Shown: positions 50,949 through 61,121 of the stretch, piece after piece
How positions within the stretch are numbered: position 1 is the first letter of the stretch
Layout: every line of letters begins with the position of its first letter
DNA from: Nemania diffusa
Lineage: Eukaryota > Ascomycota > Sordariomycetes > Xylariales > Xylariaceae
Reading direction: 5' to 3'
DNA: 64,000 bases
NCBI GenBank assembly: GCA_038501195.1
Contig: JBBPUQ010000008.1
Location: forward strand, 1,932,501 to 1,996,500
The notes under the pieces: generated by a model
The model's input: only the letters and a program-made list of their open reading frames with translations
Databases searched by the model: none
What the model was told of the DNA's origin: nothing
Program-made: the position numbers and the translations under genes

Positions 50949-50963
50949 AAAAGTGCTTATATT
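50949..50963 (+). repeat. 15-bp direct repeat, right copy
   Basis: AAAAGTGCTTATATT, the partner of 44576-44590. GC-balanced DNA resumes right after it. Confidence 0.65.
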
Positions 50964-51173
50964 ATTACTACAATTATAGCATAGTTGTTTGGGGTTAGAT
51001 AAGACGATTTGTTACTTATTTATTTTTATCCTCATTTTGCAATGACTATGTATAAACTAACTTGTAGATATGCGACAAATGTTGGTCATATCGTGATCTA
51101 AGAAGCGCGCCCTTAATTTTCATGTCTAAATATTAGGTCGCAGCAATGCTAGGGGGTATGTAGTAAACATCGT

Positions 51174-52590
51174 TCATGGCGCTATATTTTCACGTAGTAG
51201 TTGTATCGACTTTTCCATGTCCTTGCGCAGTGATGCAACACCTCCCTTCCCATTTTCCGGCCTACCCATTTCGTCTTTGGATAAAACGCTCTTGATGACT
51301 TCTTGGAAGTCGTCCTCTACGCACAAGCTACCACGATCTACACTACGGGTTGTTATCCTGAGTTCGGGAGGTAACCTGAGTAGACACTCGAGCTTCTCAA
51401 ATAAGCTAGTCGCTATTTGTATGAATAGTGTAGCCTGGAGGTTGCCAGACTCTACAAAGAATTCGTTAGTAGACTACCTGAGTTCCACTTCGAAGCTTGA
51501 ATACCTAATACGTACCGAGCGCGAATGTGCCAAATCCCATGTTGGGGAGGGGACAAAGAGTCGGATCATCGCTCTCGGCGATTTCCAAGAGGAACTGGTG
51601 GATGTGCGAGAAAAGGAGAGAGTAGAGTCGCAGCACTTGCACATAGCACGACAGGATTATTAGCAGGGTAGTAATGTCGACTCTTCCACTGCCGTCGAGA
51701 CTTGTAGGCGGTTCAGAGATATCGCTGGTAGAAGCTGGGCTTGATGATGAGGGCGTTGTGGAGGGTGTTGTCTTGCGGGATAGTGCTTCTAACACTTCTA
51801 TGAATTCATGTGTGGTACTCAGCATATTTTCAACGGGACTGGTTGATGAAGGATCAGACTCGTCTGATTTTGAGACGAGCATATCAAGTGTGACCTTGGG
51901 GGGACCTTGGTCGAGACGGCTGAGTTGAGAGATTAGCGAAAGATTTGTGCTAGAAAGTCGATGAATATAACTGTCTAAAGATTCGACGCCAGGCGAGAAG
52001 GTCTGGGACTCGCGAGCGCTCAAGGCGCCATCTAGCGAGAAGCCAAGTGCGTCACCGCTGCTACTACTGTTCTTTCCGATGCCCTGGCGACTTGGGGTAT
52101 CTTGTGTATCCTCGGACATCACGACATATGGCGAGATGGGCTGAGATGGTGAAAAGGTATGGGCACCAATGGTTGCGCATGTGTTGAAGGGTTGGCATTC
52201 TAGGGAGGACATGGCGATGTCTTCTAAGCCAGCGCCAAACTCGATATTGTTCAGCGAGCCGTCCCAAATCTGAGGCCATTCAAGCGAGTTAGCAGGGCTA
52301 CCGCGAGCCAGCCCATCCCTCGGCGGCCCGGGCCCGGGTCCCAGATCAGCATAAGCAGCAGGCGGCACATGCGACGGCCCAGGATGTTTCCGCTTTTGGG
52401 TTAAGGTTGTCGTGGAGAAGTTGGTAGAGTGGCTTCTTATGGTAGACGAGGGCGTCGTCAAGCACTCAGTATCGGCTTTCAGACACCGATCGCATCGGTT
52501 AGGGTCTTGCCTCTCTCGCAGACATCGGATTTTCTGACCGCGACAACGATCGCAAGCAAAGCGACGCGATGACAGGGCGACGGCAGCCAT
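51174..52590 (-). CDS. Zn2Cys6 regulator with AflR-type C-terminal domain
   Basis: Predicted nuclear transcription factor of 450 residues. Exons on the minus strand: 52590-51516 and 51451-51174, with a 64-bp intron carrying a CTACTAAC branch point. The zinc cluster is CX2CX6CX9CX2CX6C (cysteines 13, 16, 23, 33, 36, 43). A long Ser/Thr/Pro-rich linker follows. The C-terminal part (about 305-450: ITTLLIILSCYVQVLRLYS, then ESGNLQATLFIQIATSLFEKLE and LLRLPPELR) reads like the aflatoxin-regulator-type domain found in pathway-specific regulators of secondary-metabolite clusters. Without the second exon the protein would end at FALGTY and lose most of that domain. Neighbouring P450 and SDR genes fit a cluster role. 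The target genes are unknown, and nothing here shows which metabolite, if any, is made. Confidence 0.85.
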
Positions 52591-53473
52591 AACTTGTGGA
52601 GAGCCCGGGCTACCGACAGACCTCGGCCGTCTACCAGCTAGAGCGCGATCGGAAGTGTCAAGGACGAGACACGTATATCTGAACGTGAGCGATGTGCTTT
52701 TCGATCCGGCAGAGAAGGCGAAGGGAGTGCGATGACAGTAGAATCGCTCGATACATGGATTTAGTCTGTGGATTAGTAGATGACGATGATTTGAATTTGC
52801 TTTTGCTTTTGGTTGTTATTGGTTTGGATGAAAGGGGACGCGGCGATAAGTCATAGGGATTTAGTGATATCCAAGTATCTAGGTAGGTAGAGCTAGGTAC
52901 CTACTGCCTTGGTGGGGTGTTGCATAGAAGTACCTACCTATATGCCAAGGGCTGATCCGGTACGCTAATTTCCCCCCAGGCTCAGGTAGCCCTACCGTAC
53001 TACCGGGTGCTTACCGAGTACTAATGCGATGTTACATGCAGGGGTACATCCCTGGTTCGAGTGCATCACTCCAGCGCATCTCAACTGAATCTCGCATCTC
53101 ATTCGTACAATCATCACCCCCAGCCCTTCACTTAACAGTAGCATGCATTTAAGTATATCGTTATTTAGTACCTACTGTTTTAGATTTCTTAACTCTTTCC
53201 TCCTCTGACAGCTATAGCCGTGTTTTCGCGTTATCTAAGAGTAACAGTTATGTTTTATTGTATTTTGTAGATACCTTACGCCCTCTAACTTTTCTTAAGG
53301 CACCTGTTTCTATCGCTTAGTTTGGATCGACAAGATGGTGTTGAACTTTGCTTAGTTTACCGAGAAACAACTATTCGGTTTTTTATATTACTAGAAGCAC
53401 GGCTTGTGTTATCTTCACTATTCTGCGATTTTCTCTACTTGTTGCGCCAGCTTGGACTTGAAGACTAGTTCGC
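52591..53473. promoter_or_regulatory. Upstream region of the AflR-type gene
   Basis: About 880 bp without a supported gene. Around 52870-52945 there is a cluster of GGTAGGTA and GGTACCTAC words and their complements (TAGGTAGGTAGAG, TAGGTACCTACTG, GTACCTACCTA), a dense partly palindromic motif that may be a local low-complexity repeat or regulator binding sites. The position, 280-350 bp from the start codon, is compatible with a promoter. Confidence 0.4.
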
Positions 53474-54135
53474 TCTGAGCCGGATGTCCTAGCGACCCTC
53501 GTTGAAGAGATTAGGGGTAATCTCACGAGTTACGAGGGTATCGTGCCCGGGGCGCTGCTTTCGCTGCGTTACCTGCATGCCTATATCCAGGAGCTGCTCC
53601 GCATGATGAGTACGAGGCCTAACGGGATGCCACGAGTGAGCTCTGGAGCCATAGTTGATGGGGTTTACGTGCCTAATGGTGTAAGCAACCAATTCTTTTT
53701 CTCTCCTTCGGGTGTGCATCGAATTATTTATCATCAATTCTATTAGAGATTTAACAAAATACTATTAAAAGAAAATAAAAAATACTTAATATTAGCATTT
53801 GACACTCTTCACAGGTCGAATAACAAATGAATTTCTTCATCATGATTCTTAACGAGAAATACTTCCGCGACGCGCTGTCCGACCCGCCCCAGCGCTACCT
53901 ATCGCCGGACCACCCCAGGTGCAAGGCCAAGTACGCGGACAACATGCTCCAAGTGGTGGTCCCTTTCAGCACGGGCCCGAGGGTGTGTCTCAGGCGCGAG
54001 AGCGCGTGGATCCAGATGCGTCTGTTTCTGGCCAAGGTACTGTGGGCATTTGGCCTCGAGCTCGTCCGCTGGGGGGGTATCACGTTCGGCAAGAACTTTA
54101 GCGTATATACGATGTGGAACAATTCTAGTATATAG
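53474..54135 (+). pseudogene. Cytochrome P450 pseudogene, C-terminal third
   Basis: Remnant of a haem monooxygenase. The open segment 53474-53680 gives a J/K-helix region with YLHAYIQELLR, keeping the ExxR pair, then GMPRVSSGAIVDGVYVPNG. A good intron (53681-53814, GTAAGC...CACAG) joins in frame to the haem region PFSTGPRVCLRRESAW, in which the cysteine is kept but the usual CxG glycine is arginine. The tail to the stop looks complete. Breaks: the N-terminal two thirds are missing (in-frame stop at 53459-53461, no ATG) and a TAA at 53821-53823 follows the splice. That TAA may have been CAA, a C-to-T change of the RIP type. It probably once belonged to the same metabolic locus as the adjacent AflR-type regulator. 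It is not expected to encode a working enzyme. Confidence 0.85.
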
Positions 54136-54796
54136 ATGAACTAGGTCGTTGGTAATGGTTAGGTAGTGTTGTAATACGCTCCCAGGTAGTAGGCAGCTTA
54201 GTTACTCAATGTATGGTGTCGTGTAACCTATTGGTGCCGCGCTCAGCTTCCACATTGTAACTATGATGGATGAGATGAGGGTTGACTCAATGAGGTGTAA
54301 TCTTGAGTCTTTTCTAGTTGTTTTCTTACGCAAATGTTAGATCGATAGCTTTTCGCGAAGGAGTCTATTGCAAATGCCTCGTTTGACTATGTGTTGAGTG
54401 ATCCTATCATGGCCCCTTTTCTGCAGTTAGAAATGCATGTATCGAGAGTATTCATAGATTAGGTCTATGCATGAATTCAGCATGCATCAAAGCCATCTCG
54501 GACTCCGACTCCGTAGATGTCGGACCCGGAGATCCGATTCGAAAGACACCAAATTTAAACTAATAATAGTAAAAGAATAGGTAATCTAGTGGAACGAATT
54601 GTTTTATAAGTAAACAGAATCAAACAAATTAAACGCTATTATGTGACTTGTTTCACCTAATACCCCCCGATGAGGAGTGCTGAACATAAAAAGGTCCATC
54701 GGGGTCTGTCTAGCCTCTAAATCATATTCAATCTATCACGTCTCAGCGGCTACCTTCTTCAACTCACGGTATTCATGAATGAATGGATGAATCACG
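54136..54796. other. Intergenic, nothing recognised
   Basis: About 660 bp between the P450 remnant and the SDR gene. I see no gene. It should hold the SDR promoter; no clear TATA box. Confidence 0.4.
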
Positions 54797-55919
54797 ATGG
54801 CGCCCCCCATTCTGCAATATTTCCGCTCGCATCTGTTCCTCAAGCTTCCCGTGCCTAGTAGGACATTCTCGGGATTAACCGTCATCATCACGGGCGCAAA
54901 TTCCGGCCTTGGTCTAGAAGCTGCACGCCACATTGTGCGACTGGACGCGGCTAAAGTCATATTGGCAGTCCGCGACCAGAAAAAGGGCATCGCAGCCAAG
55001 GAATCCATCGTCGAGTCGACGGGGAAAGCAGAGAGTATTATCGATGTGTGGGAGCTCGATCTCGCCAGTCGCGCTTCGGTCAAGGCTTTCGCCGCACGTG
55101 CCGATAGCCTCGACAGATTGGACGTTGTGTTGGAAAATGCAGGAGTACTGACACATGAATTTTCCATGGCGGAAGATAACGAGAAAACCATTACCGTCAA
55201 TGTCATCAACACGTTCCTCCTAGCCTTTTTGCTGCTGCCCAAGCTTCGCAGTACCTCTGTTAAGCTCAGTAAAGAGGTGGTGCTGACATTTACGGGCTCC
55301 CTAACACACTGGCTTGCTGGCTTCCCCGAGCGGAATAGCCCGAGCATCTTACAAGTGCTTGCAGATAAAGACAAGGCCGATATGAAACAGAGGTGAATAA
55401 AAGATGAATGAGCTAGATCACTATCGTATTGATACAGACTTTACTAAGGTTCGCTATTCCAGGTATGTCCTGTCCAAGCTACTGGGGCTCTTGGCGTTCC
55501 GAGAGCTAAGCGAGGCCGTGTCGAAATCCTCCAAGCCGGGCGACATAGTGGTGAACATGGTCAACCCAGGATCTGTACAGACTGCGCTGGATCGAGAAGG
55601 CCACGGGCCAAGGGCCATGGTCTGGACAGTGTTTGTGGGAACTGTCGGACGCACAGCTGAAGAGGGTTCGAGAACTCTTGTGCATGGCGCACAAGGCGGA
55701 CCGGATACCCATGGGCAGTATTTGGATGACTGCAAAATCGGAAAGTAAGAATGAACATCATCCCAGTCCTGCTCAGGAGGGTATAGGCTTAATATTCGTT
55801 TCTTTAGGACATCGGATTTCGTCAACAGCCAAGCAGGGATGGATGCGCAGAAGAAGTTCTGGATTGAAATTAAGTCTCAGTTAGAAGAGATACAGATTGG
55901 TGTTACGCAAAGTGTTTGA
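54797..55919 (+). CDS. Short-chain dehydrogenase/reductase (retinol-dehydrogenase-like)
   Basis: NAD(P)-dependent oxidoreductase, substrate unknown. Exons: 54797-55392, 55463-55744, 55808-55919 (329 residues). Cofactor motif TGANSGLG at 32-39, ENAG at about 113-116, catalytic serine about 168 (TFTGSLTHW) and YVLSK at 200-204. The Tyr-Lys pair appears only after removing the first intron with its acceptor at 55461-55462 (CCAG), which joins MKQ-R to YVLSKLL. The other acceptor, at CTAAG, would break the frame. The last exon supplies the usual C-terminal tail (DAQKKFWIEIKSQLEEIQIG). Length and order are typical of fungal SDRs in secondary metabolism. It shares a plus-strand run with the NmrA-like gene and the second SDR, with large gaps. 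Confidence 0.85.
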
Positions 55920-55966
55920 GGATCTCGGTATTCACTCTTTCAGTCACATGAGGGGCATGTGCGTAC

Positions 55967-56173
55967 ATGGCAAAGCGGCGGCGAGTTACTTGGCGGTTAA
56001 TGGATGTAACCGAATTCAACGAGGTGAGGCCGATGGAGCAGTGGATTGATACGGTGGTTGCGGCAGGCATGCATCCTGCTGTCGCCGCGTTGATTGAAAC
56101 TTTCAATGAGCCGGGTGTGGAAAAGTATCCAAAGCTGCTTAGGACAAAGGAGGCATGGTACATCCATATATAG
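55967..56173 (+). CDS. Small ORF, possible 3' remnant of an enzyme gene
   Basis: 68 codons from ATG. The product is not recognised. Its end (EQWIDTVVAAGMHPAVAALIETFNEPG, then KYPKLLRTKEAWYIHI) reads like the C-terminal tail of a larger enzyme rather than random sequence, and its codon use is coding-like. There is no upstream reading frame to complete it, only 47 bp to the preceding SDR stop. It could be the truncated end of a deleted neighbour in the same locus, or a small real gene. Confidence 0.35.
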   Translation: MAKRRRVTWRLMDVTEFNEVRPMEQWIDTVVAAGMHPAVAALIETFNEPGVEKYPKLLRTKEAWYIHI

Positions 56174-57250
56174 CAAGGGGCCTATCGTAGTGAATACAGT
56201 ATTGGCGGTTTGATTGTTCTAGTGGCAGGCAAACGTGTTTCGAGGTGCTTGTCCATTGCCCAATTACGACACAAATCTACAAGTCCAACTGCATAGATTA
56301 TATTCTCAATCACCCGGCTGACCCCCAGACACTCCTTAGACAATACGAAGGCTTTCAGCTCCGGTTTAGAATCATGGCATGATGGCACTTTTATGATCAA
56401 AACAAAATCCAATGATAATCGGGCTATAAATTATCAACTATACCCTCACATCTAGCCTAAAAGGGTGAATGATTCAGCAGCTTCGACCACCGAATACTAT
56501 TGCAAAGTCAAATCATACTTCTAAACATTTAACTATTACCAAACCCTTATAATAGACGAAGAACTAGTTCCAACTACTTGTCCGTGGAAGACTCATTTTT
56601 ACAATCCTCTACACAAAGCGGAAGCGCCATGAGGCGGGGTTTTTTATGATTGATGTACCTGTAGGCAGTCTTGCGCCGGGAATTGAGTTGAGTAAGATGT
56701 TGGGGCAATGAACTTTGAGAAGAAAGCTGTTTACCTTTTTTTATTTTTGATTACATTGCATTGCATCGCGATTATTAAGTCAACATGAAAATGGGCTGAG
56801 AAAACAAGATCGATAAAGCAGGGAGGCAGGTGAGTGAAGCGCTGCCGACAAATCAAGTGCAAAGCTGATTACTGATCAAATTGTCGTCAACCACTCAGGC
56901 ATAGGACTAGGCCCTCGGCCTATTTCACGTTTACTGATCGTCTCCAAAAATGAAATCAATAATCCTATAATTTATAACAAACCAATGATTAGAGTTCAGC
57001 TCTCCGATTCAGGTCTCGATGGTGCTGGAATTAGGTTGCTTGCTAAGCTTGTAGGTGGTGATAGTTCGTGGGGGTGAAGGCGATTGCCTCTATATAATGT
57101 GTGTCGCCCTCCGATAAAGAAGAAATACGATAGAGAAAGCAGACAATTTACACATTACACCAAGAACCATAACATTCAAACACTATACATCAATCTCCTC
57201 AATTCCATACTTATAGCCTCCTCTATCAAACCTCCCACTTAGCTGCAAGA
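56174..57250. other. Intergenic and NmrA-gene promoter
   Basis: About 1.1 kb with no supported gene. The last part holds a TATA-like TATATAA at 57091-57097, about 155 bp before the ATG at 57251, followed by an A/C-rich 5' untranslated stretch typical of well-expressed fungal genes. Confidence 0.5.
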
Positions 57251-58339
57251 ATGACTACTACTCGTCTGATCTCAGTGATCGGAGGAACTGGTGCGCAAGG
57301 GATTCCAATAGTGAAGGCCCTCGCCTCTTCCGGTCTCTACACCGTCCGAGTCCTAACCCGAGACCCAACAAATGCCCGCTTCAAAGAGCTCCAATCCTAC
57401 GGGCCCGTTGAAGCCGCCACCGGCACCTTTGCCTCGGAGTCCGCTCTCCGCGCCCTATTCCGCGGCGCCTGGGGCGCATTCGTGAACATTGACGGGTTTA
57501 ACAGTGGTGAGAAGTCGGAGATCTTTTGGACTATTCGTGCCTGGGAACTCGCCATCGAGGAGGGCGTGCAGCTCTTCGTGTTGGGCAACCTGGACTACGC
57601 CTATAAGAAGTCCGGCTTCCGCCCGCAGTTCCACGCGGGGCATTACGATGGGAAGGGACGCGTGGGAGATTTCATACTCGCCCAGAACAAAGACGCAGAG
57701 TATAGAGAACAGACCAAGATGCGCTCGGCGCTGTTCACGACCGGGCCATACATCGAGATGACGCTCGGCAAGGACACGCCGTTTGCGCCGGTGGTCGAGG
57801 ACGACACGGTCGTGTGGCGCCTCCCGCTCGCAGGGGGCGCGGTCCCATTCACAGCCCTTGACGACTGCGGATATTACGTCAAGTACCTCTTCGATCACCC
57901 AGATGAGGCCGATGGGCTGAACCTTGCCGTTGCGCTGGACCACGTTACTTTCCCCGAATACACGCAGGCCTTTACAGCCGTGACAGGCCATCCCGCGCGG
58001 TGGGAGGACACCGACCTGCACCAATTCATTGAGCGCATTTTCGGGCCACAAGTCGACAAGCCGGCGGGTTACAACGCGGACCCGTCGGACCCGGCGACTA
58101 TGACATTGCGGCAGAACTTCACGGCCTTTTTCGAGCTCTGGAGAAACTCGGGTGGAAACAAGGGAATTATTAAGAGAGATTATGAATTCCTAGATAGGAT
58201 TCATCCAGGGCGGATTAGGAGTGTTGAGGAGTGGTTACGACGGGAAGAAAAGAAGGATCTAGGAGATCTTTGGACTCGCGCGAAGGATTTAGGGCATGTG
58301 CTCAAAGTATTGGAGGAGGGGCGGACGGGGAATATCTGA
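57251..58339 (+). CDS. NmrA-like NAD(P)-binding protein
   Basis: A single-exon gene of 362 residues. The N-terminal Rossmann motif GGTGAQG is at 11-17 (ISVIGGTGAQGIPIVKAL), followed by the second strand with VRVLTRDP and then WGAFVNIDGF. This is the NmrA-like branch of atypical SDRs, which lacks the classical Tyr-Lys catalytic pair; family members act as redox sensors, negative regulators or isoflavone-reductase-like enzymes. Here the role cannot be chosen from sequence. Codon use is GC-rich and even along the gene, with no breaks. No introns are needed. Its setting between SDR genes and a FAD-oxidase relic suggests metabolism, but it may be independent. Confidence 0.9.
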   Translation: MTTTRLISVIGGTGAQGIPIVKALASSGLYTVRVLTRDPTNARFKELQSYGPVEAATGTFASESALRALFRGAWGAFVNIDGFNSGEKSEIFWTIRAWELAIEEGVQLFVLGNLDYAYKKSGFRPQFHAGHYDGKGRVGDFILAQNKDAEYREQTKMRSALFTTGPYIEMTLGKDTPFAPVVEDDTVVWRLPLAGGAVPFTALDDCGYYVKYLFDHPDEADGLNLAVALDHVTFPEYTQAFTAVTGHPARWEDTDLHQFIERIFGPQVDKPAGYNADPSDPATMTLRQNFTAFFELWRNSGGNKGIIKRDYEFLDRIHPGRIRSVEEWLRREEKKDLGDLWTRAKDLGHVLKVLEEGRTGNI

Positions 58340-59001
58340 TGGGCAGATTCATGCATGATGAGGGTAGGTAGACCGGAGTCTTAGTGAAAGGGCATTGGAC
58401 AGGATGGTGGAATGTGAACGCGTGGTGAGCATGGATAGGGGAAGAGAGGTTGTGATGAAAGCCATGAATAATATAGACATTTCATATATCTCAAGTTAAA
58501 GTTGCCTGCAAACACAACTCGGTAAATAATTCTCTCTGAATACTGAGTGCAAACGTTAATACAAACGGCGGTTATATTGTTGGGTACAAAATATATAACC
58601 CGGGTCATAATAGGATAGGGTGTATACATCTGTAGACTACGCCCAGTGACTTGGTCAACTTCAAGCACTTCACATGGGCGTTTACTATAGTGGCTATATT
58701 AGATTTAGATGCATCATTTTAGTCTAAAGAGCTCAATTTTCAAGAAGAGTACGATCGGGTGAAAGGGGTATCGCGATAGGCATGTAGAAATTAAAAGAAT
58801 ATCCGCCAAGAAATAAAAGCACTACCTATAAAAAGAACTCAGCCACTTGTGGCCATACCATGCGCACCGCCTCAGCAAATGCCAATGCAACCCCTGCAGG
58901 TGTGAGCCACCGACGCAATACTGTATACATATACAGACTCAGAAGGCACATCGGGTCGAAGGCATAAGCACCCATTATTAGCTGCCCGTGAATAGATGCA
59001 G
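58340..59001. other. Intergenic, nothing recognised
   Basis: About 660 bp after the NmrA-like gene. Short open frames on both strands look random. Confidence 0.4.
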
Positions 59002-59253
59002 CTAATTTGAGCATTCCCTCCCGCAACCTCCCCCATCAGATACAATCCGGCTACTGTACATCATACACGTGCTGAAAGCGAACTCGGCCGCACCCCTGCC
59101 TTGTGCGCGTTTGCACGTGCTTTTCCGTTTGAAACCGTAGCCTAAAATTCTGATTACCAATCGAATATTATGCTGTTTTGCAAAAGCTAATCCCACAACG
59201 ATGTCGTCGATGGGGTTGCTTTCAAAGCTTCCCGGTTCTGAGGCGTCGATGAG
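59002..59253 (-). pseudogene. FAD-linked oxidase (BBE/FAD_binding_4 type) fragment
   Basis: Minus-strand fragment. The frame from 59253 begins after an apparent splice acceptor (TACTAG at 59259-59254) and reads LIDASEPGSFESNPIDDIVV, then GLAFAKQHNIRLVIR, matching the N-terminal FAD-binding region of berberine-bridge-type oxidases, where an IRNTGHD-like motif normally follows. Here it reads IRILGYGF, so conserved flavin-contact residues are lost, and similarity ends within about 30 residues. The substrate domain is missing. This is a relic of an oxidase gene often found in fungal secondary-metabolite clusters. Confidence 0.65.
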
Positions 59254-59256
59254 CTA

Positions 59257-60134
59257 GTAAAATAAGTAAAGAACCAGTTTTATAAGACGTTTTAATTTCA
59301 CTAAGTTAAGCAGCCTCATGAGATTAAATGAATTTAACATTTTATAATACATCTTATTAAAAAGAAGCTGCTACTTTGTATTCGTTGCTACACCCATAGA
59401 TAAGAGCAAGTCACTTTCCCCAGGTGAGGGTATAGATAGAGCCATGCAAGGCCAAGAATCCCGTTATGATACGAGGGTCGAACAACTTTCTTCGCCACAC
59501 GTGGCCTCGTAGCAGTCGTGGGCTACGAACACCGTGATCAGCAACGTCCTCCGCCTAGCACTCGCTAAAGGCTATCCGATATACTCGGGTACCTTCTTAT
59601 AGCTCAAGTTCCGGCTGGGCCCCAACCACTGCCCATGCCTATCGCCCAAGTAAGGAATAACATGAGATTATGGGTAAAGATATTGAGGACTAGGAGTTAG
59701 AATCCACGGTCAACCGTGGATAGATAAAGATTGGTTCATTCTAGGTCAGGATATTATGTTGATTGACCAACAAGGTAAGCCGAGAAGGTGTGAACTATTA
59801 TTCTACTTTTCTGCCTTAAGAGGTTTAGTTATATTTCTCGCTGCGTCCGATCCGGAAAGTTGGGATAATGACAGCCGATGGAAATGTTCACGATGAGGGG
59901 TAATGATTGCCTCCCGGATGTGGCTCACCTCGGCTTTCCCAATCTAAAAAAGGAGAAAATATGAAGCCAATCCCGAAAGACTCTCGAGTAGCTTCTTCAA
60001 GTGGCTATTGCGTATGTGGCTGTTATGTATGTGGAGGCTTTAAAAACTGAACACAACCTTGACATTACTCAAGCTTCTCGGTCTCTCTCAAGTAGAACTT
60101 CCCCTTTCGATCATCCAATCTCACTGGCGTCAAA
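59257..60134. other. Intergenic with possible further gene debris
   Basis: About 880 bp. Around 59530-59600 one frame reads NVLRLALAKGYPIYSGTF, which recalls the start of an NAD-dependent epimerase/reductase, but stops interrupt it on both sides, so I do not call a gene. A perfect 9-bp inverted repeat lies at 59702-59721. The end holds the promoter of the next SDR. Confidence 0.35.
59702..59721. repeat. Perfect 9-bp inverted repeat
   Basis: ATCCACGGT, a CA spacer, then ACCGTGGAT. CGG-type palindromes of this form can be binding sites for Zn2Cys6 dimers, two of which are encoded in this window. It lies about 410 bp upstream of the second SDR gene. Confidence 0.5.
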
Positions 60135-61121
60135 ATGGCTTCTCAGCGGCTCTTAGGGAGAGTTGCGATTGTCACAGGATCCTCCTCCGGACTTGGAAGA
60201 GCCATTGCCGTGGCCTACTCTGAAGAAGGCGCTCATCTGGTGTGCGCCGACTTGCGGGCCGAAGCCCGCGCTGATGTAGAATCCGAGCTTTCGGTCACTA
60301 CACATGAGCTGATCAAGAAGAATGGGGGACGTGCCATATATGTTCAAACTGATGTGAGCATTGCTGGGGACGTCGAGAGACTCGTTCAGAAAGCTGTCGA
60401 GGAGTATGGTCGGGTTGACGTGTATGTTTTCTTCTATGCTAGGACCATCCGATGTCTAACGTGATAACACAGGCTAGTAAATAATGCAGGAATATCTCTC
60501 GAGGCTGGGCGGCCGCCTCTGAGAATCCACGAGACTCCGGAGGGTATGTGGGATACGACTATGGCAGTAAACGTCAAGTCGGTATTTTTGGCAAGCAAAT
60601 TCACCATTGAACAAATGCTTAAGCAAGATCCATATCCCTCCGGGGACAGAGGATGGATAATCAACATCTCCTCGGTTTTGGGGCTCGTCGGCAGCCGTAC
60701 GGTTGGTCGGTTTTCCTCTCGTGACTAAGAAAACAGACTGAAGCTAACTAGACAGCGTCGTACTGTGCCTCGAAGGGGGCAGTCTCTAGTTTAACCCGCC
60801 AAGTAGCGATCGACTACGCCGATGTTGGTATCCATTGCAATGCGATTTGCCCAGGCTGTGAGTCTTTCACGTCCTGTCGGGAAAGGGAGGAGTTGCGATG
60901 AAACTTGCGCTGACACTCGTGCGGTACTAGATGTCAAAACTGCCATTTTTGTCGACACGGTAAAGGTCGTTGACAATGAGAAACTTCAAGCACTTCACCC
61001 GCTTCACGGCGTCGGGTCTCCTCGGGATCTTGTTGGTGCTGCTATCTTTTTGGCTAGTAACGAATCTCGGTGGATTACAGGAGTATGTCTTCCGGTAGAT
61101 GGCGGTTATACTGCTCAGTAG
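60135..61121 (+). CDS. Short-chain dehydrogenase/reductase (classical)
   Basis: NAD(P)-dependent oxidoreductase of 267 residues, close to the classical 250-residue SDRs (3-oxoacyl-reductase/glucose-dehydrogenase type). Exons: 60135-60421, 60473-60696, 60756-60857, 60931-61121, with 51-73 bp introns. Motifs: TGSSSGLG at 14-21, NNAG at 99-102, ISS at about 161-163, YCASK at 173-177, ICPG, and the C-terminal [15 protein letters not shown]. The third exon only joins in frame if the second intron starts at GTACGG (60697), giving GSPSYCASK. A donor at GTTGGT, 3 bp on, would break the frame. The substrate is unknown. It lies 1.8 kb from the NmrA-like gene on the same strand. Confidence 0.88.

Noticed and set aside
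51217..51928. Plus-strand open frames of 148 and 84 codons
   Set aside because: Antisense to the AflR-type regulator, whose zinc cluster and C-terminal domain are clear.
53030..53080. tRNA-like TTCGAGT word
   Set aside because: No acceptor or anticodon stems could be paired around it.
59420..59650. Possible epimerase/reductase fragment (NVLRLALAKGYP)
   Set aside because: Only about 20 residues of similarity with stops on both sides; too short to call.
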